DNA from: Panorpa germanica | Taxonomy: Eukaryota; Arthropoda; Insecta; Mecoptera; Panorpidae | Direction: 5' to 3' | DNA length: 64,000 bases | Assembly: GCA_963678705.1 (NCBI GenBank) | Contig: OY783203.1 | Coordinates: 46,004,347 to 46,068,346 of the forward strand | In this document: one piece after another, positions 36,841-49,065 of the stretch | Layout of the letters: the number at the start of each line of letters is the position of its first letter | Position numbering within the stretch: the first letter of the stretch is position 1 | Notes under the pieces: generated by a model | Database searches by the model: none | The model's input: the letters and a program-made list of their open reading frames with translations, nothing else | What the model was told of the DNA's origin: nothing | Position numbers and translations under genes: made by a program

Positions 36841-38016
36841 AATGAAAGTAATAATATGCAGTAAAAATCGTTAAGTGCTTTTTGTTAAATTCTCAAAATG
36901 TCTAAACAATATCATGTAGTAAATAAGGACTATCAAACCAATTTTCATCGCTCTAGTAGTTTCTATAACAAACGTATAATAAACACCCATTGCCATGCAA
37001 TGGGGCGAATATTTAGTATCTGTATAATTCTCTGCAGTATCCAGGTATGTGTATTACATTAATTTATTGTGGTGTCTCTGCTCACAAACTTATCATACTA
37101 GCTGCTGGACCTGATGTGATATGAATATAATAGACATGGTACAAAGTATATGTTTGTTTTAATTTTGTATTATTTGGTCGTTAGGGCCCGCTAAACACAA
37201 TACGTAAACTTATGAATTATTTAATGTAATATTTTTTACATAACGTTACGTTTCATTTTTTACCGAATTTTAACATGATTTTGTTACAAAGTCATTAAAG
37301 GCATGCAAAAGAGATTAACAATATTTTACTAATATATTAATTTAACATGTAATATTATATAATCTTGCATTAAAAGTTTTATTAACGTCAGAAAACATAA
37401 ATTTATGTAAAAATATATTTTTTGTTATGTAATTAAGTTATGTTAACCAAAAAAATGTAATGTATACCTTATACCTTTTACATAACAGTTTACGTAAACT
37501 TTGTTTATCAGAGGGTGACTTTGTGCATTGTATAAAACAAAGATAGATATTTGGATACATAAAGTGATTGTAAGTGAACAAACTATACATGCCTCCTCTT
37601 TGTTCCCCCGCCCCATCAAATGAATTTTCAGTTGCACTCTTTTTGTCCAAGAAATAGTTGATCACTTTAAGACATTCCAGTAAACATTTTGGAGTCACTC
37701 TGCCATCATATTGAAGATGCGTATGATTTTCTTGTCATGAAAGAGTTCATTTACAGTTCAGTTTCTCACAGTCGTTCATATAAAATGTCTATTTTATCGG
37801 CTACAAATGGCGAACCCACTCCACCTGTCGGAATACAAACGAAGATAAAGTTGATGTGTCACAAAACAAAACGCTTCACCAAATTGTTTACTGGGATATA
37901 GCATTAAAGTATGATCAAAGTAGTTATTCCGAAAATCTAAAATATCGAAAACATATTCTATTACTTGTTGCTTGTTGTTTGGTTCTTTTTTTATATAACT
38001 TTTACTCTCTTTTGAC
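36841..38016. other. Gene-free flank of the foldback
   Basis: I see no gene. Open frames near 37438-37901 lack codon structure, conserved motifs and splice signals. One copy of a ~97-bp dispersed repeat lies at 37161-37257. Confidence 0.5.
37161..37257. repeat. Dispersed 97-bp direct repeat, copy 1
   Basis: AATTTTGTATTATTTGGTCG through ACGTTACGTTTCATT is repeated in the same orientation at 41059-41154 with a handful of differences. The inner part contains GCTAAACACAATACGTA and TTTTTTACATAACGTTACG. Class unknown. Confidence 0.85.
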
Positions 38017-38436
38017 CAGAGGCGGTCTTAGGGGGTGGCAAGCAGGGCAACCGCCTGGGGCCTCGCATTCTCCCGCAACTACCCAAGTAGAAAAAATTCA
38101 TTACTATATATACGAGTATATATTTGAATCTCGCGCCTCGCTCCTTAGAAATGCCACTAGAATCACTGCGTATATCTTTTAAGGTATTCATGTACCTTAG
38201 TTTATCATCATTAATATTTGTCGTCTTTATGCTTGTTAACTTTTATAAAACTTCCAATATAAAATTTAATTTCTCGTCAATTATCATCAAAAATACTTAC
38301 TTACAATTTACATAAATTATACAAAGAACAAGTGCCTCGCAAAGATCTGCCATCCTGGGGTCTCGCAAAGTTCTGCCGCCCGGGGCCTCGCAAAAATCTG
38401 CTGCCCTGGGCCTCGCAATGGCTGAGGCCGCCTCTG
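38017..38436. mobile_element. hAT-like MITE (420 bp)
   Basis: The left end reads CAGAGGCGGTCTTAGGGGGT. The right end, inverted, reads CAGAGGCGGCCTCAGCC, a typical hAT-type terminus. The interior is non-coding. The right end carries three 25-26-bp subterminal repeats (38334-38419). The flanking 8-bp words do not match well, so the target duplication has decayed or the exact end is off by a few bases. Confidence 0.75.
38334..38419. repeat. Subterminal 25-bp repeats of the hAT-like MITE
   Basis: Three tandem copies of CTCGCAAA(G/A)(A/T)TCTGC(C/T)... are followed by a partial CTCGCAATGG. Each copy ends in CCTGGGG/CCCGGGG-type text. In hAT elements such repeats are transposase-binding sites; that role is inferred here. 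Confidence 0.7.
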
Positions 38437-40180
38437 CTCTGTATCCAATGTATATTTTTTAAATATTTATATTATTAACAAATAATTAGATAGACAACCT
38501 TATTAATATCCAAAAGACTTTAATTATTTTTAAAAAGTACTTTGAATAATATTTTGAGAACCACTGCTGCATTCTTCAGCATACGCATTTGATTTCCCTA
38601 GGTCCATTCTTTAGGAAATTCATAAAATTAAAACCTTTTGAATTCAATACTAATATATAAAGGTATAATAAATATAAATGTTAAAATTATTCTTAAGCGA
38701 ATTTAAATCTTTACTTTGTATTATTATTTATATAAAATGTAATAATGTAATGAAATATTACTATTCATTGATGATTCAAACCATTTAGGTTTTTACATTA
38801 TCTACAAATTGTTAGTACCACCACAGAATTACTAAAGCTTGTCCGATTTATGTTTTAATGTTAATATTTTTCAATTGAACAGTACGGAAACATAATCCTT
38901 TAAAACATATAATAAAAACAGATTACGTTGATGAAGCAAATATTTTTAATTTTACATCAAAAACATTATTTTCTATCATTAAGTTGGTATATCAAGTATT
39001 CTTAATAAACCTGCTGTGAACTAATCGATTTAACTTAACTTTTCTATCACTAGGTGACAGATAATATTTTGGGAAGGGTGTAGTCAGACGTTTTTGAGTC
39101 ATTTCATGTAAGTTATAATAAAAATAGCAGAAAAAGTCATGTTTAAGTGATATTTGTGTGATTTAAAATTTAATATATTTATTTGGATCAACTGTTTTAC
39201 TAATAAATCAATATATATTATATGAAGTGTAAATTGTTTGCCAAAAATTGGTGATTTATTTGATTACTAAGCAATGCAACATGATTATATGGTAAATATC
39301 TAAAAAGATATTTTGGATTTATAGTGCAATTAAATAAAAATTTGAATTGAATTATTGCCTAATCTTACGTATTTATTACTACATATGTTTGTTGTTTAAT
39401 GTAGATATGGCTACGTATATCATACATGTACACAAATACAGTGAATATGTATACTTAATACATCAGCAACAAAACAAATTGAAAAAAGTCAAAAATAAAC
39501 ATAGTGTAATAAATTTAACACATTAAAAGTAAATAGAATCTTTTGTATTTATAAAAATTTAAATGGCACATTCACTCTATTTTTTTATTCATTTAACAAA
39601 TATATATAAACAAAATATAACCCCAAACATAACAGACTAATGACATTCTGTAATACTTCAATGTGAGGTTATATATGTATTGGTTTTGTTTCAGAAATTA
39701 ATAAACAAGAAATCACCTGAAGAAATTTAATAATACTTTAAAATCTGAAGAAATAATATTTAAATATTCAAGAAGCTACCAAACTAAAATATAAATACAC
39801 AAAAAATCGTACCTTTCAAACTAAATATATTTATTTATTTTAATTTAAGAATTTTTAATATATTTAAAAGTCAAGCAACATGATTGATTTATGTAATATA
39901 AATTATAATATTTATTAAATTGGTTAATATAATTTATAAATTACAAGTGAATTATATTTTTTATATTCCTATACATCAGTTAATTTTGAACTTTATTTTA
40001 ATAATCACTGTTACTGTTTATGTAAATTAAAAGAAGCTTATTTTACGAAAAATCGTGTATATAACTTGTTAAATTATTAAAAAGAAGTATAAGTATTGTA
40101 AAGATAAAATCATAAGGAAAAGTATTAAAAATTGATCCAAAAAGCAACTACAAATTGCAACGAAAGTTTCAAAAAAAAGT
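38437..40180. other. Gene-free AT-rich stretch
   Basis: No coding, RNA or clear transposon signal is seen. GAGAACCACTG at 38563-38573 looks like a lone hAT terminus facing left. The remainder is AT-rich with short A/T runs. Confidence 0.5.
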
Positions 40181-40186
40181 CAGCAT

Positions 40187-40336
40187 AGGGCAAAACCTGT
40201 GTGAATTGGGACAGTCTGTACAGAGCAACGAGGTCAGCCCACGGCGGCCCCATGCGCTACAAAGAGCCCCCGCCAGTGGGGCGGCCGCACCCTGCCACGG
40301 ATCCATTGGACCACGCGTCAGCGCGAACCCCAGCGG
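40187..40336 (+). CDS. Candidate GC-rich exon, product unknown
   Basis: A ~150-bp island of very high G+C ends in a consensus donor (CCAGCGG|GTGAGT) inside DNA that is otherwise about 70 percent A+T. Two frames stay open across it. One has an ATG at 40251 in fair context and would begin MRYKEPPPVGRPHP and run to the donor. It could be the first coding exon of a gene whose other exons lie far downstream, or a GC-rich 5' untranslated exon. I do not recognise the protein. A GC-rich transposon scrap is the main alternative. Confidence 0.35.
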
Positions 40337-40339
40337 GTG

Positions 40340-43300
40340 AGTGCCCCCCGGGATTGCTAACGCTAGGTAGTTGAGGTATTTGTTGTGTCCACTTTCATTT
40401 ACTTTATATGGTTTGTTTTACTTCGTAGTTTATCTTATTTTTATATGCGGTTTCTATATTAATTTTTATATTGTGGGATAGTTTGTTTTCTTTTGGTATT
40501 AAAAAAAACAGGAATATTTTTTAATGTCTCATACAATCCAGAGATAGACGTTAACTTTCTTGATAGAGAACAGTAATGTATTTTAAGTAAGTTTCATTTT
40601 ATTTCATTTTAACATACATATCAAGTAGCTCTTAGTTCTTAATTAGGCATGACCACGGTAGTATAAAATAATGACAGCATATACAGCACCCGATATTAAC
40701 CCTGTTAGTAGGTGTTTTAAAACATATTCCTGATTTGTCATGTTTAAAACCAGCTGAATTTGTTAGATTGTTATTTTGATAGAGAAAGGTGTTGGTTGCA
40801 TCCACTTAGTTCTGTATAATACATTGATTGCATGGTGAATTCTATTAAGGGTTAAAGTATCTTACATGAGTATGTCCGATGTATAGTTGAACATGTAATC
40901 TGAATAGGCATAATAGATTCAAACATTTGCATTTTCTCTTATTTTGTTATTTTGATACAAAAGTCACATTATATATGAAATGATTATGGATTTTAGAAAA
41001 GTTCACGATTGCCATTACGGTAATGATTAGAATAATAAGCCTGTTTAATAACGTGAAAATTTTGTATTATTTGGTCGTTAGGACCTGCTAAACACAATAC
41101 GTATGCTCATGATTTATTTAATGTAATATTTTTTACATAACGTTACGTTTCATTATAAAATAAGTATTATCATATAGCTCTTTGTAATCCATAGAGTTAT
41201 GAAGCTATTAAAACTCTTTTGCCAATGAACGTATCAATTAATATAAAACTTACTAATGTCCTTACCATATGCTGAAACACGTTACTGAAATTTAATGTTT
41301 TGCCTCTAAATACGTATTAGGTTATAATTATGTTGATAACATAATTACTTTGGTTATAATCAGAGCTGCAGATGAGTCCAACGTGGGGAGGGGAGTTGAT
41401 TATGTAATTTTTTAAAGAATATACATTTTAATTATGGACTTTGCTATTTGAAAATTCTTTTGAAGAATTCACAGAATATGATATAATATACAATTGTTTT
41501 TTCAATATAACGGTTGTTTTCAACAAACCATTGTTAGCCCAACAATATTGTAATGATTTATTTTTACGAAAAAAAATATTTTCTTATTCGTAAAGTTATT
41601 TTCAATCAAAATACTCTCTGCCTATCGCTATCAATTTTACTAACTATTTTTTTGTAAACTAATTTTTAGTGATCCAAATGTAATTCTGCAAAAAACAATT
41701 GTTTGTTCAAATAAGTTTATTATTTGTATCTTTTATCAATAAGAAATTATGAATTTAAAAATGTAAATAAATAATAAAATCAACACAATTGATTTGGATT
41801 ATAGTTTGTTTATCGAATACCTCATAATATTGCATTTCACGCTTAATATAAAATGCTTTCAAAATATCTTTGTTTTCGAATTATCATTTTTAATGGTATT
41901 TTATATGATTAGAAACGATTCAGATTCAGGCTCGCTTTTGTTTCAATTTTTATTACACTTCAGATTTCAGTTTACACGATCTGATCGGAGATCAGTTCAC
42001 TATTACCTATACAATGTCTTGTTTGGTACTATCTAAGACTTTCAAATTTTAGGGTTTGCACATACGGTACATGGAGAGTTGTCTGAATCTGAATAAAATC
42101 TGATCTTGTAAAACGCACTTCATAAGAGTTGTAATTATATATAGACTTTAAATAATATTTCAATGTGAATACACCGTATAGGACTAGGTATAGGAAATAA
42201 ATAAGAACATTAAAAATAGCTTGACTTTACTTTTTAGTGCCTGCAAACTGTGAAATGCAACTACTGTAACGTTAAATTATCATTATTATATGATACGCAG
42301 TTAAAAATATTTAAACACATACGAATGGTGTGATAAATATTATCGGTTTATTGTATTAATGTGTTCATTATTAAATTATTATTAAATAGGAATAGTTTAA
42401 TGTGAAATGCTACTCAAAAAATTAATAATTCACGTAAAACATAAAATTAAAACATCTATAATGAAAGTATTGCATACTGTGGGGGGTGTATATAATACGT
42501 ATTCCAAATAGAGTAATATAGGTATATATACTCATAAATAAAATATGTGACCTTTCTTGGTTTTAAAATAATTATTAATAAATTATTTAGTTCCATAATG
42601 ACTTGTTTTTAAAGTTTATATACAGTATATAATTCTACTTTTCATATTTTTAACTACATTCTATATGCAACTCCTGTGACATGCTTTTTTTTATTTAATG
42701 CGTTAAGTACCTGAACGTGAAATGAACCTTTGATCAATATCAAACACTTACTGCCAAGATAATATTACATTTAAATTAAATTTATATACCTGCTTATAAA
42801 ACAGATAAATTGTAATTTTAGATAGATTTATTTTACTAACTATGCTAAATATTCTGCGTGTTTCATGAATTTGGCAAAAAATTGCCTATTTCACGTAATA
42901 GCCACGTTCGTTAGTTCAGCGTAACATATTCTCCATTTATTTCTTAGCATGGATTGTGAACTACATATTCCACGATTTAAATTGTTGGTCTAAGTGAATG
43001 CGTATTATATTTTGTATAATCATTGTTTTGTTCGGCGGCATGGCAGTATGTTTTAATTGTTATTAGTCATTTGGATCATTTGGAATTAAATTTATTCTGT
43101 TGTAATAGCTTTGAATAGCATTTTAAACTGTACCGCAACTGAACAAGAGGCATTCAATATTAGATTTTTAGAAATTTAGTTTAGTTTATTACCAAACGAC
43201 ACGATCTGTTAACTCTAACAAAAAAAATCATTACAATTATAAGGCAGCTGAACTCAAAAAGAAATAAAATTTAACATAAATTTGAAATAATTTCTAACTG

Positions 43301-44810
43301 TAAATTATTTAATGGTAATTTAATATACACTAATTAAATGTCTTAAAAGCAACATTCACAAATTTATGTAGATTTTAATTTTTGTTGTTTAAATTAATGA
43401 GCAAACTTTTTTTTATATTTAATTTAATATGGAACAGTAAATGACGTTATGTTATGTTATGTTAGTTTCTTACCTTCTAAGGGAAAACATCTCCAGACTA
43501 CAGCACAGAACTTGTGTCTGTTTATAGCGATGTACAGTACTATATTAAAAGTGATTAGTTCTGTTTTTAAGTCACTGTTTAACACCTTAATATTAGGAAA
43601 TGATTGTGGGTGGTGTGCTATCACATGCTGTTTTGATATATGTTATTATCATTATATTCGTGTTGAAAATTATTTATTGAATTGTTATACTATCAATAAA
43701 TACACGAATATAAATTCTTGTATCCTATTTTAAAAACTTCAAATATTTAAAGTGATGAAAATCAGGATTGCAAAGAGCTAATGTTGAAATAAAGAACTGT
43801 AATTAGAATAGTAGAATTCAAATATTGCCTTCGAGATTTTATATTGTAGAAAATTGTATGAAACTATGAGAAATATTGGCTCTAAATTAAAAATTATACA
43901 AAAATTGCAAATTTGTTGTTAATCTACTGGATTGTAAATCGCATAGATCTGCTTCATCCCGAAAATAAGTCCTTTTCATTTACTTTATCAATAGAGCGGT
44001 TTATTCTACGATATAGAACTGGCATAAACTTAATAAACCACGCGAAACATCTAAAGTGACTCGACTTCATAAAAACGGTCAACTTGTAATAGGACAATGT
44101 TAAATAAAATGAATGAAAATATTTAAGTAAATAAATAAATCAATATTATCAGTGATGCAACATCAATAATGCAGTCCTTCTTACTATCGATTTCCTTAAA
44201 GATGTGCGCCTAACTTATCATGAATCCAATTGTATTTAGTCAATATTTAATTATTTTTTTCGTTCTTGGGCCTTTTTTTATTTACTCTCACGTCACACTG
44301 TTTTTGCTTCACGCAGATACATAGATACCTAGTACTACAACCACAAAGTGGGTCTTGCGAAAGTTTTTGGTGCACCCCCAATAAGAATATGGTGTGGTAC
44401 TTGTTAGTAGTGTTGCCGTTTACAGGCGTTTGTTAGTCATTAATAAATTTATATTACATGATTACGTAAATGCAATTTGTTTTAAGAATGATATGTAGCA
44501 TTGATAACAATAGCAAGTATTGTTATTAATTACTGTATTTGATAACATTAAATTAAATGCTTAAACACGTCCTCATATTGACCAATCAGTTTATTTGTGT
44601 AATTGTTGGTTTTGCATTATTAAGGTACGATTATTCCTATATGGTTTAATTATAATTGAACATTAATGGTTAGATTAATAGCGTATTTGACATGTTTATA
44701 TTCTTTAATCTTTTGTTCACTCCGACAAGTTTATGTTAGTGGCTTTAGACGCAGTATCTACAGTATCTTATGGTACACCTACACATAGCCAGCAAATTTA
44801 AAAAAAATAT
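40340..44810. other. Gene-free AT-rich stretch
   Basis: I see no conserved gene. It contains copy 2 of the 97-bp repeat (41059-41154) and a short GTTAT run at 43447-43464. Open frames at 41794-42036 and 43449-43733 have no recognisable features. If the GC-rich exon at 40.2 kb is real, this would be its intron. Confidence 0.5.
41059..41154. repeat. Dispersed 97-bp direct repeat, copy 2
   Basis: Same segment as at 37161-37257, with changes such as GGACCTGC for GGGCCCGC. Text outside the segment is unrelated, so the repeat edges are sharp. Confidence 0.85.
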
Positions 44811-44819
44811 ATTATTGTG

Positions 44820-45110
44820 CGGGAATTAGTATTAGTATGCAAGAACGAGTGAGATTTCTCTGAGATTTATGGATTACTTTTGTAATTTTCAAAACAATGA
44901 AAAAATCTGAATTTTGTGTATTGATAAAGCACTGCTTTTGAATGGGAAAAAATACCGAATCCCAATAACACTTGTCATGCGTTTGCTTTGCTTGAACGGT
45001 ATTTTTTCCCATTAAAAAGCAGTGCTTTATCAAAACACGATGTTCAGACTTCATTGTCTTAAAAATTACAAAAGTAGTGTCACTAAAAGTGTAACTCATA
45101 AACTAATGGT
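44820..45110 (-). mobile_element. Palindromic mariner-derived MITE copy B
   Basis: On the - strand this begins with a leader, then ATG and an N-terminal mariner-like transposase piece (MKSEHRVLIKHCFLMGKN, then QAKQTHDKCYWDS). The sequence then turns back on itself: TTGATAAAGCACTGCTTTT (44921) is the inverse of AAAAGCAGTGCTTTATCAA (45014). It is thus a snap-back derivative made from the first ~100 bp of a mariner gene and its inverted copy. It cannot encode a transposase. A relative lies at 3735-3935. Confidence 0.75.
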
Positions 45111-46615
45111 CGAAATGACATGAAACAGTGGCGCCATTTATATATTATCGTATCATTGGTGTTACACGTATTATTCGCTTTGTAATGTCGAAATGTAATC
45201 TATGTTTCAGTTAGATGAACGCTAGAAACTGTCTCTTAGTTTTAATGGATTACTAATCTTATTCTTATGGCAAGTCACATCATGTTCAAAGTGTGAATAA
45301 GGTTGCCTCTCATAAGTTTCAGGCGCTGTATATGACATATTTGTTGAGCTACATTACTTGAAGACTTGAGTTGATTTTTTATTTTCGTGCCACGTAATAG
45401 ATACTCAGAGTTATTATGTATTCTTCATGGTAATTTATTCTTAAGATTTTGTAATAACTTATTTACACTTAATAAAATGGAAACTCATTAAGCTCGCGAA
45501 AATATCATCACTTGGAATTTACATTGGTTAGTATTAAAATTTTACAATTTTACAGACGCCTTTGTACCTCGGGCCAATGAAACAAACATGTGATACTTCT
45601 CAAAACTTCAATGTATTATTAAACTTATTATTCTTTTATCTCGATTTAAATCCTTAATGGATTAGAGTTCAGAAACATAAAAAATAAAAAAACTTTGCTT
45701 TGACCTTTGCAATAACACTGTATAATATTATACAGAGTAATAGAAATTAATTGAAAAAATTAAAGTTTAAAAAGAAATCTTAAAAAGAAAAGCAGTCTTC
45801 ATTTTTTGGAAACCTTATTGTTTCGTTATTACTTTATTTTGGATGCCTTCTAAACAATTGCTTAGACTTTTCTAGTTCTACTGTCAGTGAATGTATATTT
45901 GCATAATTCGTATATTTGAACGTGCGAAAACCAGTCATATGACTAACAGAAGAAAAACATCAATAAAATCTTTGGAGAACATAAGTTTACGTGACCGTTT
46001 AGAGTTATTGTTGTAAAACTAACATAGACTGCAACGTAACTTTTTCTACTGTTAAACAACCATCAACATAGCGTCGTTGTCGTCGGCTTTCGTCTGGACT
46101 CATTAACCCTTGCTAACGATGCGATAGTGCCTAAGAAGGAACAACTCGAACTATTCTAGCTAATGTTCAATAATTGCGTAACTCATAATATGTAGACCAT
46201 ATTTCTATTACCTCGCTAAACACAGTCACGTGTTGCTTAATTTAACATTACAAAAATTAACTTTTATGTAACAAATACTTTGTTTCTTTTTGAAAAATAA
46301 ATCTACTCTTTCGGATTAATAGAATCATAAAACTTCACTGAAGAACTTTTCAAGAATTAAGGACCTTAAGACTTTAAATTATTAAAAGATTATATAGTAT
46401 TTTGTTAGTGCCATCCAGATATCCACAGATGTCGCCTTTAGACTGTTGACTACTTATTTATTTATTTTTTGTTTTGTGCCAGATTCTATGTTGCTATCTT
46501 CTAGGGAGTATTTTGAATTTTTATGAATTCCTAGTGAAAAAGTTCTCATATTTATCGGTTCATTCAGAGAGTTAATTTTTACACACGAATCCTAAGGCAA
46601 CTTTTCACTGTAAAG
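45111..46615. other. Gene-free AT-rich stretch
   Basis: Nothing supportable is seen here: no conserved frames, no RNA gene, no clear repeat. The patch near 46065 (GCGTCGTTGTCGTCGGCTTT) is slightly GC-richer but carries no motif that I can assign. Confidence 0.5.
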
Positions 46616-47138
46616 CCTCATTCCCACTCACTGTTTTGATATTTAATTTACTGTTTTTATCTAATATTTTAATCTAGATTTCAGGTTTTCAGAACAGGCA
46701 TTAATATTCACATTCGTGTTTTAATTTGAGTTTAGTTAATTTAGTTGGTGCGCATGCGTCTTAAGTAATATAAATTTTGACAGTTCGACAGTTGGACAAA
46801 ATTGAAGGTGAAATAATTAAAATTGCTGTTTTTAATAACAATTAGTAATAGAAATTGTTTTTATTTCTTTATTTTTGACAAAATGACATTAAATTTCTTT
46901 TACATATAAATTCTACTGCATTTTGACAGGTTGTCACATTTTGGAGGTTATAATATAATATAGTTTTTTTTAATTTAATACTTTGGACCTTGTAAGGTTC
47001 TAAAAGAACTAAGAAAACTTAAAAAACAAATTAAATTAAAAATGGTACTGTGATTGACTACGCGTATTGCCATATGCTGAACAATTTAAATTAAATACAA
47101 AATCAAAAATTAAATTAAAGCAGAGAGTGGGAATGATA
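46616..47138. mobile_element. Candidate MITE with CATTCCCACTC termini
   Basis: CCTCATTCCCACTCACTG at 46616 is matched by the inverse of CAGAGAGTGGGAATGATA at 47121-47138, giving ~18-bp imperfect inverted ends around 523 bp of AT-rich non-coding DNA. No coding sequence or clear target duplication was found. Confidence 0.5.
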
Positions 47139-47406
47139 CTTAAGTCTAAGATAGTCATTGCTGTTTAGTGAGTGCAGAGGTAATAGGCGCGGTTGCCCTT
47201 ATTCAATATTTTGTATATTCAAATAAATAGTATCTGCTCACCAGTTCAGTCGTGCCATAGGTGTCGTTTTAAAACGTATTTTCATGAGTTAACATTTTCA
47301 ATAATATTGTAACTAATTGAACAAATAATTAGACTTCTAAGGTTCTGAGAGACAATTTCATCGGTATATGGTAAAATTATATACATTAAGTCTACCCAAT
47401 TTTGTA

Positions 47407-47501
47407 ACCATTTTGTTTTTATATAAAAAACAATGTACCATCACATCATGGAGAAAATACTGGACTATACGCATTGTTTTTTATAGAAAGATAAAAATGG
47501 T
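47407..47501. repeat. 95-bp hairpin
   Basis: ACCATTTTGTTTTTATATAA with AAAACAATG pairs with GCATTGTTTTTTATAGAAAG and ATAAAAATGGT across a ~35-bp loop. The size and shape resemble a small MITE or a microRNA-like hairpin. The very AT-rich stem makes a microRNA unlikely. Confidence 0.5.
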
Positions 47502-47530
47502 ACTCGAATATTAACATACAAACACTAGAG

Positions 47531-48013
47531 CAGTGATTCTTGACATGTTCGAAATTGTGAAAATGCATATAAAGTAAAGCCACACAAGACAATTGTTTAA
47601 GTACTAAGTTCGGTAAAGTTTTTATATTAATTATTTATTGAATGATTCAAAATTTATTGATAAGTTAAAAATAAATTGATTGCAGATTGTAATCAATTTT
47701 TTAACCTTGACAATGGATTCAGTAGAGTCCGAAACAGCAAGGATTACTGATAATCCTAAAAAATAAGAGTACTATTATATAACTTATTAGGTATACCTGC
47801 GGTATTACGAAAGTACGCGAAAGGTCAATTATTTATTTTTATTAAAGGTCAATTATTTTATTAAAATTAATTTAAAGAAGTTCCATGCTTATAAAATAGT
47901 TTCTTTAACGAATTCTATTTTTACTATTATGTGCTGTGCATTCTACAATTTTGAATAAAAGGGGACAATCTCTACAACATGCTTTGTGATTTCGAAAATG
48001 TTAAGAATCACTG
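47531..48013. mobile_element. hAT-like MITE (483 bp)
   Basis: The left end CAGTGATTCTTGACATGTTC is mirrored at the right end (inverse CAGTGATTCTTAACATTTTC), and the match continues into CGAAAT. CAGTG-type ends are typical of hAT elements. The flanking words CACTAGAG and TTCTAGTG agree at 5 of 8 positions with a central TA, plausible as a decayed 8-bp target duplication. The interior is non-coding. Confidence 0.65.
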
Positions 48014-48731
48014 TTCTAGTGCGATACGCATCCAATGTTAAAATTGTACAAATCAGAAAATCATATTTTGTCACTTCACTTTCATTTCATATGTCCACGA
48101 ACAACTAACAATGCCAGAGTGCTTCACCAAAGTCGATCGTCATATTAGGTAGGCTGAATATACCTGAACAACGCACATTTTTCTGCTTTTTTAATAATTA
48201 CTGAATTTTATAGAAAATTTTACTTATTTTTTGAGTTCAATTAATTTTATATCTTAGATTAATTGATATGAAAATGCACGTGTAGATACGTTTATAGTTT
48301 CCTTTTTAATTAATATAATATGAATTATGTATATAGAGTATTGTTTGTTTTCTTAACTGTTACGCATGTGTATTGTAAGTATTATAGTAAGATACTACGT
48401 ATGATAAATATTACTCTTGTGAGTAAAATGAATTTTTTTGACTAAATATTTATATATAAAAAATGGCTTCGTGTGAAATATCAAAAATGTAGTGTGAACG
48501 ACACCGCAGTGTACAAAGTTAAAAATATTCTGTGTACAAGAGAAGATATGGAGTTTTCTTCGCTCCAAAATGTCTTACATCTTCTTAGCTACTTATATAA
48601 GAGTTGAAATAAAGCGCCAATTAAAGTAAAAGGAATAAGCTTTTATAAACAATTTAAGTAATTACAAAATTTGCCGCTTTCAGTTGCTATACTCGAGAAT
48701 ACATGATATATTAATTTTTAGAATAACAATG

Positions 48732-49065
48732 GAAATTGATGTTAATAAATGTGTATTGGCGTGTCTGTTTTATTAAATATCTAAATGTTGACGGAGATAT
48801 AGCAATTAAAAATTTCAATTGTAGTTTTAGCGCTAGAAGTGGTCGGCCATATTTGTATGACGTGAAATACATTTTAACGTCAGTTATTTGTTGAGTAGGT
48901 CAGTGCTGTGGTAATGTTTTGTAGCTGTTGGTAGTCGAAATAATCAAGTCAAGTCAAATAATAAAAAGTTTTTATTTTATTTAACCCTTCCTTGAAATAG
49001 CTGTAAATAATATTTGATATTTTGATACATAAATACATATAGCAGAGATTTATGAGCTGTAAGGT
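48732..49065. repeat. Dispersed direct repeat, copy 2
   Basis: This is the same segment as 26725-27091, in the same orientation, lacking the ~33-bp insert present there. The copies share sharp outer edges, so they were inserted or duplicated as a defined unit. Confidence 0.85.

Noticed and set aside
37438-38191. Several 64-108-codon frames
   Set aside because: They overlap each other on both strands, lack conserved motifs, and part of them lies in the hAT-like MITE.
25966-38573. A 12.6-kb hAT element, because CAGTGGTTCTGAAC at 25966 faces GAGAACCACTG at 38573
   Set aside because: The flanking 8-bp words (CTTTAAAG and CTGCATTC) do not match, no transposase lies between, and such termini are common. 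Two unrelated lone ends are more likely.
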